Below are positions 1-10,154 of a DNA stretch of 64,000 nucleotides, one piece after another. Origin of the DNA: an uncultured Flammeovirgaceae bacterium (GTDB lineage: Bacteria; Bacteroidota; Bacteroidia; Cytophagales; Cyclobacteriaceae). Both the position numbers and the translations under genes were made by a program. The notes beneath the pieces were generated by a model. It saw only the letters and a list, made by a program, of their open reading frames with translations. It did no database searches and was not told the DNA's origin. Positions within the stretch are counted from its first letter, which is position 1. Each line of letters begins with the position of its first letter. The stretch spans positions 62,001 to 126,000 of the forward strand of contig CAKZYA010000059.1 in the NCBI GenBank assembly GCA_937883755.1, in the 5' to 3' direction.

Positions 1-1
1 T

Positions 2-1174
2 CAGGTGCTGTTGGATGATTATTATGCCCTCGCCACGCTGTATAGAAAGGACAATGAAACTACCATGGCCCGGCTATATCTTGATAGCTGCCGAATGATG
101 CGCAGGCTTATGAATAAAGGGCAGGGAAATGGGGCGTTTATTAAGGCCGAGTACGGCTACATTCTCAATAAAGAAGAAAAGTATCAGGCTGCCCTGGACT
201 CATTACTAGAAGTTAAACAAGTTTTTGAAAGAGAAGATAGCTCCTACTTAGTAATCTTATATCCGTTTTTAGGCGACGTTTATCGTTCACTAGGCCAGTT
301 GTCTGAAAGCGAATCCTATTATATCAAAGCGCTGGATATTTCCGAGGAGTACTCTAGCCACCGCGATCTGATTCCTGAAATTTATGAGAGCCTGGCGAAC
401 CTCTACGTCCAGAAAAAACAGTACGAACTGGCGCACCAGTCGTTAGCGACGGCGAAAGAATTAAGCGAAGTTCAGTTCGGCAGCCGCAGTGAGCCTAACC
501 TGGGTTTACTGGAGATTAAAGATGCCTACCGCCTTGAAAAGGAGAGGCAGAATGACCTGATACAACAGCAGCGACTGCTTCAGTTAGAGCAGGCTAATAA
601 AATCCGTACGCTGCAAGCGATTATTCTGTTTGGGGCAATTCTATTTCTGTTGATACTTGGTCTGCTAGTTTACCGCTATCTGAGGGCTCGCTATAAAGCC
701 GAAAAGCGCTTGCTTCAGCAACAGAAAGAGTTGGAAATACAAAAAGCCAATGAGGTACTTGAAGTAAAAAATAGAGAATTAACTGCTTCAGCGCTACAAG
801 CCATTGCCCGGGAAGAACTATTGGCCGAAGTAAAAGACGAGTTACTAAAGCAAAAGCAGGAACCTAACCCCCGCAAGATCAGCAAGCTAGTGAGCAACAT
901 TAACGTGAGTAACTCCCAAAACTGGGAGGAGTTTGAGCTTAGGTTTCTGTCAGTAAACGAGGGCTTTTATGGACGCCTTCAGGAAAGCTTTCCTGAGTTA
1001 AGCCAGCACGATCATAAGATTTGTGCCCTCATCAAACTAAATTTTTCTTCCAAAGATATGGCCCGGTTGTTAGGAATTTCAGTAGAATCGGTACACACTA
1101 CCCGCTACCGCCTACGCAAAAAACTCGGCCTAGACCGCAAAGTGAATCTGGAAGACTTCATCGCCAAGATTTAG
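2..1174 (+). CDS. TPR-containing LuxR-type transcriptional regulator (5' end outside window)
   Basis: The reading frame is open from base 2, so the gene starts before the window. The first 165 or so visible residues are helical tetratricopeptide-like repeats (Y-x-x-A and L-x-x-A-L-x patterns). One membrane helix follows at about 200-223, then a glutamate/lysine/glutamine-rich coiled coil to about 275. The C-terminal 60 residues are a LuxR/GerE-like helix-turn-helix (K-D-M-A-R-L-L-G-I-S then R-Y-R-L-R-K-K). This TPR-TM-coiled coil-HTH layout is a common Bacteroidota family of membrane-tethered regulators; the bound DNA and the signal are unknown. It reads towards the SusC/SusD genes, 490 bases away, so it may control them, but that is inference from position only. 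Confidence 0.85.
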   Translation, partial: QVLLDDYYALATLYRKDNETTMARLYLDSCRMMRRLMNKGQGNGAFIKAEYGYILNKEEKYQAALDSLLEVKQVFEREDSSYLVILYPFLGDVYRSLGQLSESESYYIKALDISEEYSSHRDLIPEIYESLANLYVQKKQYELAHQSLATAKELSEVQFGSRSEPNLGLLEIKDAYRLEKERQNDLIQQQRLLQLEQANKIRTLQAIILFGAILFLLILGLLVYRYLRARYKAEKRLLQQQKELEIQKANEVLEVKNRELTASALQAIAREELLAEVKDELLKQKQEPNPRKISKLVSNINVSNSQNWEEFELRFLSVNEGFYGRLQESFPELSQHDHKICALIKLNFSSKDMARLLGISVESVHTTRYRLRKKLGLDRKVNLEDFIAKI

Positions 1175-1375
1175 TGATTTTGCAGTTAAAGAAGTTTCTC
1201 CAGAAGCCGACCTTCTCTAGGCCATTCTATTGCTCTTCTTGTTTATTAAAGTACTAACTCCCCAGCCCCCAGTTTTTTGCCCAAATGACACGATATTAGG
1301 CATTACTGACTAGATGTATATAAGCCTACTTTTTAGAACTCTGCCTAGCCTAATAAACCAGAAGATTTGGAGAGT

Positions 1376-1504
1376 ATGAGACATTCAATAGCACACTTTT
1401 CATCCCTAGCCCTCTCCTGCATTTCATTTTTTATAATGATTGTGTCCACTCATGCTAAAAATGTAAATAACAGTACCAAACCGAGGTCTGCAATATCACT
1501 TTAG
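1376..1504 (+). CDS. possible 42-residue secreted or membrane peptide
   Basis: An ATG-started frame of 42 codons encodes a short basic start, a hydrophobic stretch (about residues 8-25) and an A-K-N-V-N end, which looks like a signal peptide followed by a very short tail. It may be a real small protein or the relic of a lost secreted gene. No homologue is recognised. It is the only coding-like stretch between the regulator and SusC; the rest of 1175-1666 holds only the hairpins listed separately. Confidence 0.2.
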   Translation: MRHSIAHFSSLALSCISFFIMIVSTHAKNVNNSTKPRSAISL

Positions 1505-1535
1505 TAATTTCCTTCACCATTATTCAGAGAAAGAC

Positions 1536-1632
1536 CTGTACTGTCTAGTTTAAGTACAGTCCCAAAAATTCGATTCAACATCTGGTATATATACCTTCAG
1601 AAAAAGCTCGAAAGCTACCTCTCTAGCTTTTT
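1536..1632 (+). promoter_or_regulatory. cluster of palindromes in the SusC leader region
   Basis: Three dyads lie just upstream of the SusC start: a 7-bp stem CTGTACT/AGTACAG (1536-1542 with 1553-1559), a perfect 12-bp palindrome GGTATATATACC (1584-1595), and an 8-bp stem AAAAAGCT/AGCTTTTT (1601-1608 with 1625-1632). They could be operator sites or leader hairpins controlling the SusC/SusD operon. The dyads are seen directly; a function is inferred. Confidence 0.4.
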
Positions 1633-1666
1633 AGTTAATCTGTATTTTCACCAACACACCTATACT

Positions 1667-4600
1667 ATGATGAAACTTAAACAACCACCGTTACTTTGTC
1701 TACTGAAGAAGTACGCCCTCTGTGCTTCTCTTCTCCAAGGCATGGTATTCTCGACTTATCTGTCCGCTGAAACCCTCGCTGCGGATATTACTGTTTCCGG
1801 AGTCGTTACTGACGAAATAAATGAGCCACTGCCGGGGGTAAATATTATCGTAAAAGGAACCGCTACCGGAACCGTCACGGACGCCGAAGGTAGTTACAGT
1901 CTGAGTGCCCCGGAAGATGGTACACTCGTCTTCAGTTTCATCGGCTACCAGAATTTGGAAGTTCCGGTGAACGGGCAAAGCACCATCAGTGTCGTCATGC
2001 AACTAGACGAAGAAACGCTGGATGAAGTAGTCGTAATCGGCTACGGTACTCGGACGAAGGGCGACTTAACCGGTTCGGTTGGCACGGTAAATACAGATTA
2101 CTTAGAGCAACAACCGGTAGCCAATGTATCTCAAGCGCTTCAGGGAAGCGTGGCAGGTGTTACTGTAGTTAGCTCGGCTACTCCGGGCGAAAATGCCGAA
2201 GTCCGTATCCGAGGTATGGGTACTATTAATAATAACGGTCCACTATGGGTGGTAGACGGTGTATTCAATGCTGATCCACCGCCACCCAACCAGATTGAAT
2301 CCATTCAAGTTCTGAAAGATGCCGCCTCTACTGCTATTTACGGAGCCCGGGGTGCCAATGGGGTAGTACTCGTTACTACTAAAACCGGAAGAAAAGGCCA
2401 ACCGGCTAAAGTAGATATAAGTATACGTTCTGGTTTTAACGCCCCTAGTGCTAAGTATGACTTGGAAACCGATCCGCAATTGGTAGGTGAGATGTGGTGG
2501 TTGGAATATCAGAACGACGGATTACCTACAAGCCACCCTCACTACGGTAGTGGCGCTACTCCTATGTTAAGTGAGTATCTGTTTCCCAATGGCGGATCAT
2601 CGGGCGACCCGGGCGTAAACCCTGATTTATACGATCAGCAATCGTACCCCATTACCCTAGCGAACCAAGCAGGTACTGACTGGCTAGATCAAATTTATCA
2701 AAACAGCCCCATCCACGATATTAATTTGGCGGTAACCGGAGGCTCAGAGAAGACCACGTACTCCTTCCACGCCAACTACCTGGATCAAAACGGATTGCTC
2801 AAGCACACTTCCTTTCAACGGGTAGGTTTACGTTCCAATATAGATGCCGAGCTGAATGATTGGCTCACGATTGGTCAACGCCTAGGAGTAACCTTTGGTC
2901 AGACCAACGGCTGGAACGGGAATAATAGTCATGAAAATCTGTTTAATCAAATCTACCTAATTAGTCCGGCACTACCCGTTCGGGATATTGCGGGTAACTA
3001 CGCCGGAGGAGTTGTGGGTGGCAACCTCTTTGATGGTCAAAACCCTGTGGCGTTTTTAGATCGTACGGGTGTTAATAAAAACAAAAACTATGATATTACT
3101 GGTAACTTTTACGCCCAAGTATCTCCAATTGAAGGGCTAACCATCAAATCATTATTTGGTTATGATCTAGGGTTGAGCAACGGTTTCTTCCCTAATCTTC
3201 CAGCTTTTGAGAGTGTAAACGGAGCGCGAAATACTACTCTGAACGAAAACAGTGTTAATAACACCCTATGGAACTGGAGTAATACTGCCAGCTACGCTAA
3301 AACCATTGATGGTATCCACTCTTTTGATGTGCTGGTAGGAGTGGAAGCCACCCGGTTTTCCAACCGGTTTATCTCGGCTTCTCGCCAAGAATATTTCTCT
3401 ACGGATGAAAATTTCTTAGTTCTCGATGCTGGGGCTTCTAACCAATTGAATAACGGAAACGGGTTTGCCTGGTCATTATTCTCCTACTTTGGCCGACTGC
3501 ACTACGACCTGAAAGGCAAGTACCTAGTAGACTTTACAGTTCGTCGGGATGGTTCTTCTCGCTTTGGGGTAAACAATCGCTTCGGAGTATTTCCCGCTGC
3601 TTCTCTAGGTTGGGTAGTATCAGAAGAAAATTTCATGAACGGTGTCAGCAATTGGTTAAGTTATTTTAAACTTCGGGGAAGTTGGGGACAGTCTGGAAAT
3701 GATCAGATCGGAAACTACAACAGCTTCTCCACCTTTGGTTCTGCTCCAGGAAACTCTTTCTACGCCATCACTGGTGCCGATAATGCCATCACCCTAGGGT
3801 ATCAATCAACCGCTATTGGTAACCCAAATGCAAGGTGGGAAACAACTACATCCAGTAATATTGCCTTTGACGCTACGCTGTTTCGCTCGTTAGATATTAG
3901 CGTGGATTTCTGGCAGAAAAACACTGACGATATGCTTTTTGCGGTAGCTATTCCGCAAGTAGTGGGTAGTGCCAATGCTCCAGCAGTGAATATTGGTTCT
4001 ATGGAAAACCGAGGTATTGATATCGTGCTAGATTACCGAGGCTCGGTATTTAATGATGAGTTAAAGTATAATATCTCAGCGAATTTCACTCAATACCGAA
4101 ATGAAGTAACCAAGTTGAGCGACAATAAGGACGAGTTTATTCAAGGAACAGCTACTCGCGGACAGGTGTATACCCGCACTGAAGTGGGTCGTTCTTTTCC
4201 AGAGTACTTTGGCTACGTGATAGATGGTATTTTTCAAACGCAGGAAGAAGCCGACGCCCACCCTACTAACGGAACCTACAATCAGCCCGGTAACCTAATT
4301 GTCCGTGACGTGGATGGTGATGGGGTCATTACTCCTGATGATCGTACCTATATCGGTAACCCTCACCCTGATTTTACCGCAGGTTTACGAGCTGGATTAG
4401 AATACCGAGGCTTTGACTTATCCGCTACCCTCTACGCTAGTGTAGGCAACGATATAGCCAACTATACTAGCCGCTTCATTCGGTATGGTTTATTTCAAGG
4501 TCCGAATAGCCCTGACCGATTGTTCCGCTCATGGGGTAGCCCATATTTAGATAATAATGCCGATGCTATCTTACCTAAAGCTTCAACGGCTACATCGTTT

Positions 4601-4891
4601 GAGCAGAATGCCTCTACCGAATACATTGAAGATGGCTCATTCTTGCGCTTACAGAACCTACAGCTAGGCTACAATGTACCTGCCAGCGTTCTGGATGCTA
4701 TTAACATTAACGCACTGCGCTTTTACGTCATGGGCGCTAATCTACTAACGGTTACTAATTACTCTGGTTTAGACCCGGAGATTACGGCCAAGCGTACTAA
4801 TGGAGTTGGTTTTGAAATAGACCGGGGAATTGACGTAGGTACCTGGCCAATTTCTCGCCAGATCATGTTCGGATTAAATATTACTTTATAA
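1667..4891 (+). CDS. SusC-family TonB-linked outer-membrane transporter
   Basis: This 1074-residue protein forms the outer-membrane barrel of a SusCD nutrient importer, powered by TonB. Visible parts are a signal sequence (about 1-38), a carboxypeptidase-regulatory-like fold from about 42 to 118 (G-V-V-T-D, P-L-P-G-V-N, T-G-T-V-T-D), the SusC hallmark D-E-V-V-V-I-G-Y-G-T near 119, a plug domain (V-R-I-R-G, V-L-K-D-A-A-S-T-A-I-Y-G-A-R-G-A-N-G) and a long barrel ending in an aromatic/hydrophobic strand. There is no STN domain, so it is not expected to signal to an anti-sigma factor, and none is adjacent. SusD follows 16 bases downstream. The substrate is unknown; no glycoside hydrolase adjoins this copy. 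Confidence 0.96.
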   Translation: MMKLKQPPLLCLLKKYALCASLLQGMVFSTYLSAETLAADITVSGVVTDEINEPLPGVNIIVKGTATGTVTDAEGSYSLSAPEDGTLVFSFIGYQNLEVPVNGQSTISVVMQLDEETLDEVVVIGYGTRTKGDLTGSVGTVNTDYLEQQPVANVSQALQGSVAGVTVVSSATPGENAEVRIRGMGTINNNGPLWVVDGVFNADPPPPNQIESIQVLKDAASTAIYGARGANGVVLVTTKTGRKGQPAKVDISIRSGFNAPSAKYDLETDPQLVGEMWWLEYQNDGLPTSHPHYGSGATPMLSEYLFPNGGSSGDPGVNPDLYDQQSYPITLANQAGTDWLDQIYQNSPIHDINLAVTGGSEKTTYSFHANYLDQNGLLKHTSFQRVGLRSNIDAELNDWLTIGQRLGVTFGQTNGWNGNNSHENLFNQIYLISPALPVRDIAGNYAGGVVGGNLFDGQNPVAFLDRTGVNKNKNYDITGNFYAQVSPIEGLTIKSLFGYDLGLSNGFFPNLPAFESVNGARNTTLNENSVNNTLWNWSNTASYAKTIDGIHSFDVLVGVEATRFSNRFISASRQEYFSTDENFLVLDAGASNQLNNGNGFAWSLFSYFGRLHYDLKGKYLVDFTVRRDGSSRFGVNNRFGVFPAASLGWVVSEENFMNGVSNWLSYFKLRGSWGQSGNDQIGNYNSFSTFGSAPGNSFYAITGADNAITLGYQSTAIGNPNARWETTTSSNIAFDATLFRSLDISVDFWQKNTDDMLFAVAIPQVVGSANAPAVNIGSMENRGIDIVLDYRGSVFNDELKYNISANFTQYRNEVTKLSDNKDEFIQGTATRGQVYTRTEVGRSFPEYFGYVIDGIFQTQEEADAHPTNGTYNQPGNLIVRDVDGDGVITPDDRTYIGNPHPDFTAGLRAGLEYRGFDLSATLYASVGNDIANYTSRFIRYGLFQGPNSPDRLFRSWGSPYLDNNADAILPKASTATSFEQNASTEYIEDGSFLRLQNLQLGYNVPASVLDAININALRFYVMGANLLTVTNYSGLDPEITAKRTNGVGFEIDRGIDVGTWPISRQIMFGLNITL

Positions 4892-4907
4892 TCATAGAAG
4901 TTAATTA

Positions 4908-6662
4908 GTGATGAAAAAATTTATTGTAATACTAAGTTTGTCAATAGCCGGAACCTTCGTACTAAATTCTTGTAATGAAGAGTTTCTGGATGAACAACCG
5001 ATGGGTGCAGTAAGTGAAGAACTGCTGAAAAATGAAGAAGGGGTGAATGCCTTGCTAATTGCAGCTTACGCCCTAGTAGATGGGTATGCTCAGGGTGAAT
5101 CGCCCAGTGGAGCTCAGGGTGAAGCATCCGGTACTAACTGGATTTGGGGAGATGTTGCTTCGGACGATAAGCATCGTGGCGACCAAACCGGGGGCTGGAA
5201 TCAAATCAATGATATTGAACGCTACGAAGTGCAACCCGATAATGAATGGCTCATCGGAGCTTGGGGGGTAAACTTTGAAGGAGTATCCCGGGCTAATGAT
5301 GCACTGAAAGCCTTGAGAGATGCGGAAGATATCAATCCGGCAAAGGCAGCTCAATTTGAAGCTGAAGCCCGCTTTCTACGAGCTTGGTTCCACTTTCAGC
5401 TAAGAACTAAGTTTGAGAAAGTACCCTACATCACCGAAGACGTTGACCCAGTTACGGTTGCTAACGACCGGGAGATTTGGGATGACATTGAAGCTGATTT
5501 TCAGTTCGGAGTAGAAAATTTAGATCCTACTCCTGCTGAAGTAGGCCGGGCTTCTCAATGGGCGGCTAAAGCTGCCAAGGCACGAACCCATATGTTCCAG
5601 CTCGAATATAACGAGGCCAAACCGTTACTGGATGATATTATCAATAACGGGCCATTCCAATTGGAGGATCACTTCTATAATAATTTTGATGAAGAGCATC
5701 AAAATAATGGTGAAAGTATTTTCGAAATTCAATACTCAGTAAATGACGGAGCTGGCGTAGCGAACTCGGGAATTGATCACCAAACCTTGTACCCACGCGG
5801 GGGTGATGTAGGGCTATGCTGTGCGTACAGCGCTCCTTCGTTTGACCTATTTAATGCTTTCAAAGTGGATGCCAACGGACTGCCACTGCTAGATAGTTTC
5901 CAGGATGATTTGTTGTTAGAAGATTACGGCATACTTGACACCGAGCCGTTCACCCCCACCGATCAGTTACTAGACCCTCGAGTAGACTGGACGATAGGGC
6001 GACGAGGCATCCCATTTCTAGATTGGGGTCCAATGAGCGGAAGTGATTGGATGTTGGATCAAGCTAACATGGGACCTTTCCTAAATAAAAAGGCAATGTG
6101 GTACCAACGCAATGAAAACGTTATTTCTACGCAGTCTGCCTACTGGGCGCAAGGAGTAAATGGCGACAACTTCCGGGTACTTCGGCTGGGCCATATCATA
6201 CTATGGCGCGCAGAAGTAGCCATTGAAGAAAATGATCTGGCAACGGCGGTCACGTTAGTTAATCAGATTCGCGAGAGAGCTTCCGATGACCTGGTGATGG
6301 GTAGAGTAGCTAACACTACTTTCGGGGCTGAAGACGAAATCGTGATTGATGAGTCGCAGCCCGCCGCGAACTACCTACTCGGGTTGTATCCTTCTTTCCC
6401 TGATCAGGAGTACGCCCGAAAGGCGCTGAGACACGAGATGCGCGTAGAATTTGCCCTCGAGGGAATGCGCTTCTTTGACCTGGTTCGCTGGGGCATTGCA
6501 GCCGAAACGCTGAACACCTACTTAACGAGTGAACTGGCGGACGGTCGACTTCCCTGGCTGCAAGGAGCTACTTTCACCGACGGACAAGATGACCACTGGC
6601 CAATACCTCAGGTTCAAATTGATTTGCAAACTGGCGTGCTGACCCAGGACCCGGCTTACTAG
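4908..6662 (+). CDS. SusD/RagB-family nutrient-binding lipoprotein
   Basis: A 584-residue lipoprotein that forms the surface lid over the SusC barrel and binds the nutrient. The start M-M-K-K-F and lipobox L-N-S-C (about residue 22) are followed by acidic residues, as expected for surface export. The typical SusD N-terminal E-E-F-L-D-E-Q-P, central TPR-like helices (A-E-A-R-F-L-R-A-W-F) and C-terminal R-V-E-F-A-L-E-G-M-R-F-F-D-L-V-R-W-G are all present. It lies 16 bases after SusC in the same operon and is followed by a strong terminator. The ligand cannot be told from sequence. Confidence 0.96.
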   Translation: MMKKFIVILSLSIAGTFVLNSCNEEFLDEQPMGAVSEELLKNEEGVNALLIAAYALVDGYAQGESPSGAQGEASGTNWIWGDVASDDKHRGDQTGGWNQINDIERYEVQPDNEWLIGAWGVNFEGVSRANDALKALRDAEDINPAKAAQFEAEARFLRAWFHFQLRTKFEKVPYITEDVDPVTVANDREIWDDIEADFQFGVENLDPTPAEVGRASQWAAKAAKARTHMFQLEYNEAKPLLDDIINNGPFQLEDHFYNNFDEEHQNNGESIFEIQYSVNDGAGVANSGIDHQTLYPRGGDVGLCCAYSAPSFDLFNAFKVDANGLPLLDSFQDDLLLEDYGILDTEPFTPTDQLLDPRVDWTIGRRGIPFLDWGPMSGSDWMLDQANMGPFLNKKAMWYQRNENVISTQSAYWAQGVNGDNFRVLRLGHIILWRAEVAIEENDLATAVTLVNQIRERASDDLVMGRVANTTFGAEDEIVIDESQPAANYLLGLYPSFPDQEYARKALRHEMRVEFALEGMRFFDLVRWGIAAETLNTYLTSELADGRLPWLQGATFTDGQDDHWPIPQVQIDLQTGVLTQDPAY

Positions 6663-6684
6663 CGAATTACTGAATTATTTATAG

Positions 6685-6725
6685 AATCGGTAATCGGTCT
6701 GCTAGGGCTGATTACCGATTTTTTT
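6685..6725 (+). terminator. rho-independent terminator after the SusCD operon
   Basis: An 11-bp perfect stem (AATCGGTAATC at 6685-6695 pairs with GATTACCGATT at 6710-6720), a 14-base loop and a run of seven T residues. It separates the SusCD operon from the next gene, which therefore needs its own promoter or readthrough. Confidence 0.9.
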
Positions 6726-6776
6726 ATGATCGCAAGTGATTTCAAGCTATTTTCTGAAGAGAAATAACACTTAGCC

Positions 6777-9700
6777 ATGCAAATGAAAACAGTATACTGG
6801 TATACGAAGTCTCTACCATTCCTGATTGGAGTACTGCTCATTGCCTGTAGTTCGGATAAGCAACCGAACCGTCAGCTTCAGGCCGAAGAATTTCAACTAC
6901 TTCGCGAACTACCCACCGAAGTATCGGGAGTAGATTTTGAAAACACCATTGTGGAAAATAGCCGTATCAATATTCTTAACTATCTCTACTACTACAACGG
7001 AAGCGGAGTAGCAGTTGGCGATATTAACAACGATGGTTTGCCCGACATCTATTTTGCTGCTACCGTAGGCGAAAACAAACTGTTTCTAAATAAAGGAAAT
7101 TTGACATTTCAAGATATTACGGCGACTGCCGGAGTAGAAGGCGACTACGGCATCACCACCGGGGTTAGTTTCATCGATATTAACAACGACGGCTACCTGG
7201 ATATCTACGTCTGTAAATCAGGGGAGCAAAGCGAGCGTTACCGGAGAAATCAACTATTTATTAATAATGGTCAGCTAGGCTTTACTGAACAGGCGGCTGC
7301 CTACGGTCTGGACGATGCTTCCTTCTCTAATCAGGCCTATTTCTTCGACATAGACCAGGATGGTGACCTGGACATGTACCTGCTGAACCATCCGGTAGAT
7401 TGGGCGAACATCAACAAGATTATGACCGGCGAGCAGAATTTGGAAGGCTTTTACTACGAATATTCGGATAAGCTATATCGTAATGATGGCAATCAGAAGT
7501 TTGTAGACATTACGCGGGAAACCGGAATACTGAACCGTAACTGGGGGTTAAGCGCGTCAGTCGGCGACTTCACCGGAGACAACCGGCCCGATATTTACAT
7601 AGCCAACGATTTTATCAAACCCGATAATCTGTTCGTGAATCAGGGTAGTGATCAAAATGGACAGTTCGCCTTTCATGATCAGTTAGCCCAACACTTCCGC
7701 CACACATCTTTTTACTCAATGGGTTCAGATTACGCCGATATTAACAACGACGGTCTGAATGACTTGTACGTGGTGGATATGGCCATGAAGGGGCACGTCC
7801 GCTCCAAACGAAACATGGGCTCCATGAGTACCGAGAACTTCAACAAGATAGTAAGCCGGGGCTACCACTACCCCTACTCAGTAAACACCCTGCACTTGAA
7901 TCTGGGGAACCAGCGCTTTACCGAAATAGCCCAGATGTCAGGAGTAGACAAAACCGACTGGAGTTGGGCCCCGCTACTGGTCGATCTGGATAATGACGGC
8001 TACAAAGATATCTTCGTTACTAACGGTATCTACCGAGACATCATCGACAACGACTTTCTCGCCAAAAAGGAACAATATGACAGTAGCAGCAACCAAAGCT
8101 ACTTTGACGATTTGCTGGGAGAGATTCCTCAAACCAGCATCAAAAACGTAGTTTTCCGTAATCAAGGCGACCTGACATTTCGCGACATGAGTGTAAAGTG
8201 GGGCATCACTGAGGCAACTAACTCCAACGGGGCGGCTTACGCTGACCTGGATGGCGACGGTGATATGGATATGATTATTAACAACCTCAATGAGCCGTCC
8301 CTGATCTACGAAAACCTTTCGGCCGATAGCCTGGAAAACAATTTCGTCAAGGTCAAACTGACTGGTCCGGCTAATAACATGAACGCCATAGGAGCAAAAG
8401 TAGAAATCAACTATCTGAGGCAACTTCAGCGACTAGACATGATGCCCACTCGGGGTTACCTCTCTTCGGTAGATCATCTACTACACTTTGGAATAGGCCA
8501 AACCGACCGCATTGATACGCTCTCAATCACCTGGCCCGATGGAAAAATGACCGTCTTGAAAGATCTCAAAGTCAACCAAATAGTAGAAGTTGACTATTCT
8601 TCGGCTGATTTCACCGAGCCAGTAGAAGAACCTGTTACTACTCCCATGTTCACCGAAATAACCGATGAAGTAAACCTAAACCACCGGCACACTGAAGTGG
8701 CTTACGATGATTTTCAGCTGGAGTTACTATTGCCTCATAAGCTTTCCGAAAATGGCCCGTTTGTGTCCGTAGCCGATGTGAATGCTGATGGTTTAGATGA
8801 TTTGTTCATTGGTGGGTCTGCGGGGCAAAGTGCTGGGTTATACCTGCAGACCAGTGAAGGAAGGTTTAACCCCCTTTCAGCTACAACCTGGGAGCGAGAC
8901 CAACAATACGAAGATCAGAAGACGGTATTCTTCGATTCAGATCAGGATGGTGACCTGGACCTGTACGTAGTCAGTGGCAGTAATGAATTTACCGATGAGA
9001 GGCTTTACCAAGATCGGCTGTATCTCAACGATGGCAGCGGTAACTTCAGCAAAGCATCCCAAGCGTTGCCTGTCATCTCATCCAGTGGGTCGGATGTGGA
9101 CTACGGGGATTTTGATCAGGATGGTGATCCGGATTTAATTGTAGGAGGTCGGGTGGTACCGGGTAAGTACCCTACCCCACCCCGAAGTTACTTGCTAAGA
9201 AACAATGGCGGCACTTTTGAAGATGTAACGGATCAATTAGCTCCCGAGCTGGCAACCTTGGGCATGATTACCGATCTGGAATTCTCAGATTACGATGGGG
9301 ATGACGACCTGGATGTGATAGCCGTCGGTGAATGGATACCAGTAACCGTATTGGAAAACGATGGTAGCTCCTTGAAAAAAGTAACGGAAGATATTGGCCT
9401 GTCGACTACTGACGGTTGGTGGTTTAGTCTGCGCTCTGGCGATGTTGATAACGATGGGGATATTGACTATATCACCGGAAATATTGGGAAGAACAATAAA
9501 TACCACCCCCACCCGGATAGCCCACTGCATATCTACTACAATGATTTTGATAGCAACGGAAGCGGGGATATTGTGCTCTCCAAAAAAGAAGATGCAACCC
9601 TCTACCCCGTGCGAGGCCGGGAGTGCAGTTCCCAGCAAATGCCATTCATCGCTCAGAATTTCCCGGACTACGCGAGCTTTGCCACTGCCAGCTTACAGGA

Positions 9701-10142
9701 TATTTATACCGAAGCTCAGATTTCAGATGCCCTGCACCTCGAAGCCTACGAGTTCCGAAGCTGCGCTTTGATCAATGATGGTGAAGGAAAATTTACGATT
9801 AAGTATTTACCTCCGCTAGCGCAGATCAATCCGCTGATGGGTATTAAGCTACTAGACCTGAACGCCGATGACAACCTCGACATTGTAGCTGCCGGAAACT
9901 TCTTCGGCACCGAAACCGAAACCATTCGCTACGATGCTGGATCAGGTATCTGCCTACTTGGCAATGGCTCTGGGGATTTCACTAGTATTCCAACTAAAGA
10001 AAGTGGATTATACGCCCCCGGCGATGTGAAAGATCTGGTTAAGATTCAACTCGTCGACGGCAGCACTGCCTTGTTGGTAGCAAATAATAATGACTATATA
10101 CAGTTATGGAAATTTCGCGGGGACAACTCAACTATTTATTAG
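6777..10142 (+). CDS. FG-GAP/VCBS and ASPIC/UnbV repeat lipoprotein
   Basis: A 1121-residue secreted lipoprotein; the lipobox L-I-A-C is near residue 24. About thirteen calcium-binding FG-GAP motifs of the form D-x-[DN]-x-D-G-x-x-D occur along the protein (first near residue 81, last near 1030), predicting one or two beta-propellers. An ASPIC/UnbV domain sits between them at about 521-610 (G-A-K-V-E, R-G-Y-L-S-S, I-x-W-P-D-G). Such proteins often lie next to SusC/SusD in Cytophagales and Planctomycetes and are thought to be surface binding or adhesion modules; a biochemical activity is not established. A later start at 6783 is equally possible. It sits 114 bases after SusD, beyond the terminator. 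Confidence 0.92.
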   Translation: MQMKTVYWYTKSLPFLIGVLLIACSSDKQPNRQLQAEEFQLLRELPTEVSGVDFENTIVENSRINILNYLYYYNGSGVAVGDINNDGLPDIYFAATVGENKLFLNKGNLTFQDITATAGVEGDYGITTGVSFIDINNDGYLDIYVCKSGEQSERYRRNQLFINNGQLGFTEQAAAYGLDDASFSNQAYFFDIDQDGDLDMYLLNHPVDWANINKIMTGEQNLEGFYYEYSDKLYRNDGNQKFVDITRETGILNRNWGLSASVGDFTGDNRPDIYIANDFIKPDNLFVNQGSDQNGQFAFHDQLAQHFRHTSFYSMGSDYADINNDGLNDLYVVDMAMKGHVRSKRNMGSMSTENFNKIVSRGYHYPYSVNTLHLNLGNQRFTEIAQMSGVDKTDWSWAPLLVDLDNDGYKDIFVTNGIYRDIIDNDFLAKKEQYDSSSNQSYFDDLLGEIPQTSIKNVVFRNQGDLTFRDMSVKWGITEATNSNGAAYADLDGDGDMDMIINNLNEPSLIYENLSADSLENNFVKVKLTGPANNMNAIGAKVEINYLRQLQRLDMMPTRGYLSSVDHLLHFGIGQTDRIDTLSITWPDGKMTVLKDLKVNQIVEVDYSSADFTEPVEEPVTTPMFTEITDEVNLNHRHTEVAYDDFQLELLLPHKLSENGPFVSVADVNADGLDDLFIGGSAGQSAGLYLQTSEGRFNPLSATTWERDQQYEDQKTVFFDSDQDGDLDLYVVSGSNEFTDERLYQDRLYLNDGSGNFSKASQALPVISSSGSDVDYGDFDQDGDPDLIVGGRVVPGKYPTPPRSYLLRNNGGTFEDVTDQLAPELATLGMITDLEFSDYDGDDDLDVIAVGEWIPVTVLENDGSSLKKVTEDIGLSTTDGWWFSLRSGDVDNDGDIDYITGNIGKNNKYHPHPDSPLHIYYNDFDSNGSGDIVLSKKEDATLYPVRGRECSSQQMPFIAQNFPDYASFATASLQDIYTEAQISDALHLEAYEFRSCALINDGEGKFTIKYLPPLAQINPLMGIKLLDLNADDNLDIVAAGNFFGTETETIRYDAGSGICLLGNGSGDFTSIPTKESGLYAPGDVKDLVKIQLVDGSTALLVANNNDYIQLWKFRGDNSTIY

Positions 10143-10154
10143 TGAAATCACCTT

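Noticed and set aside
7974-8423. A 149-codon minus-strand frame inside the ASPIC/FG-GAP gene
   Set aside because: It mirrors the repeated aspartate-rich codons of the real gene and has no recognisable domain.
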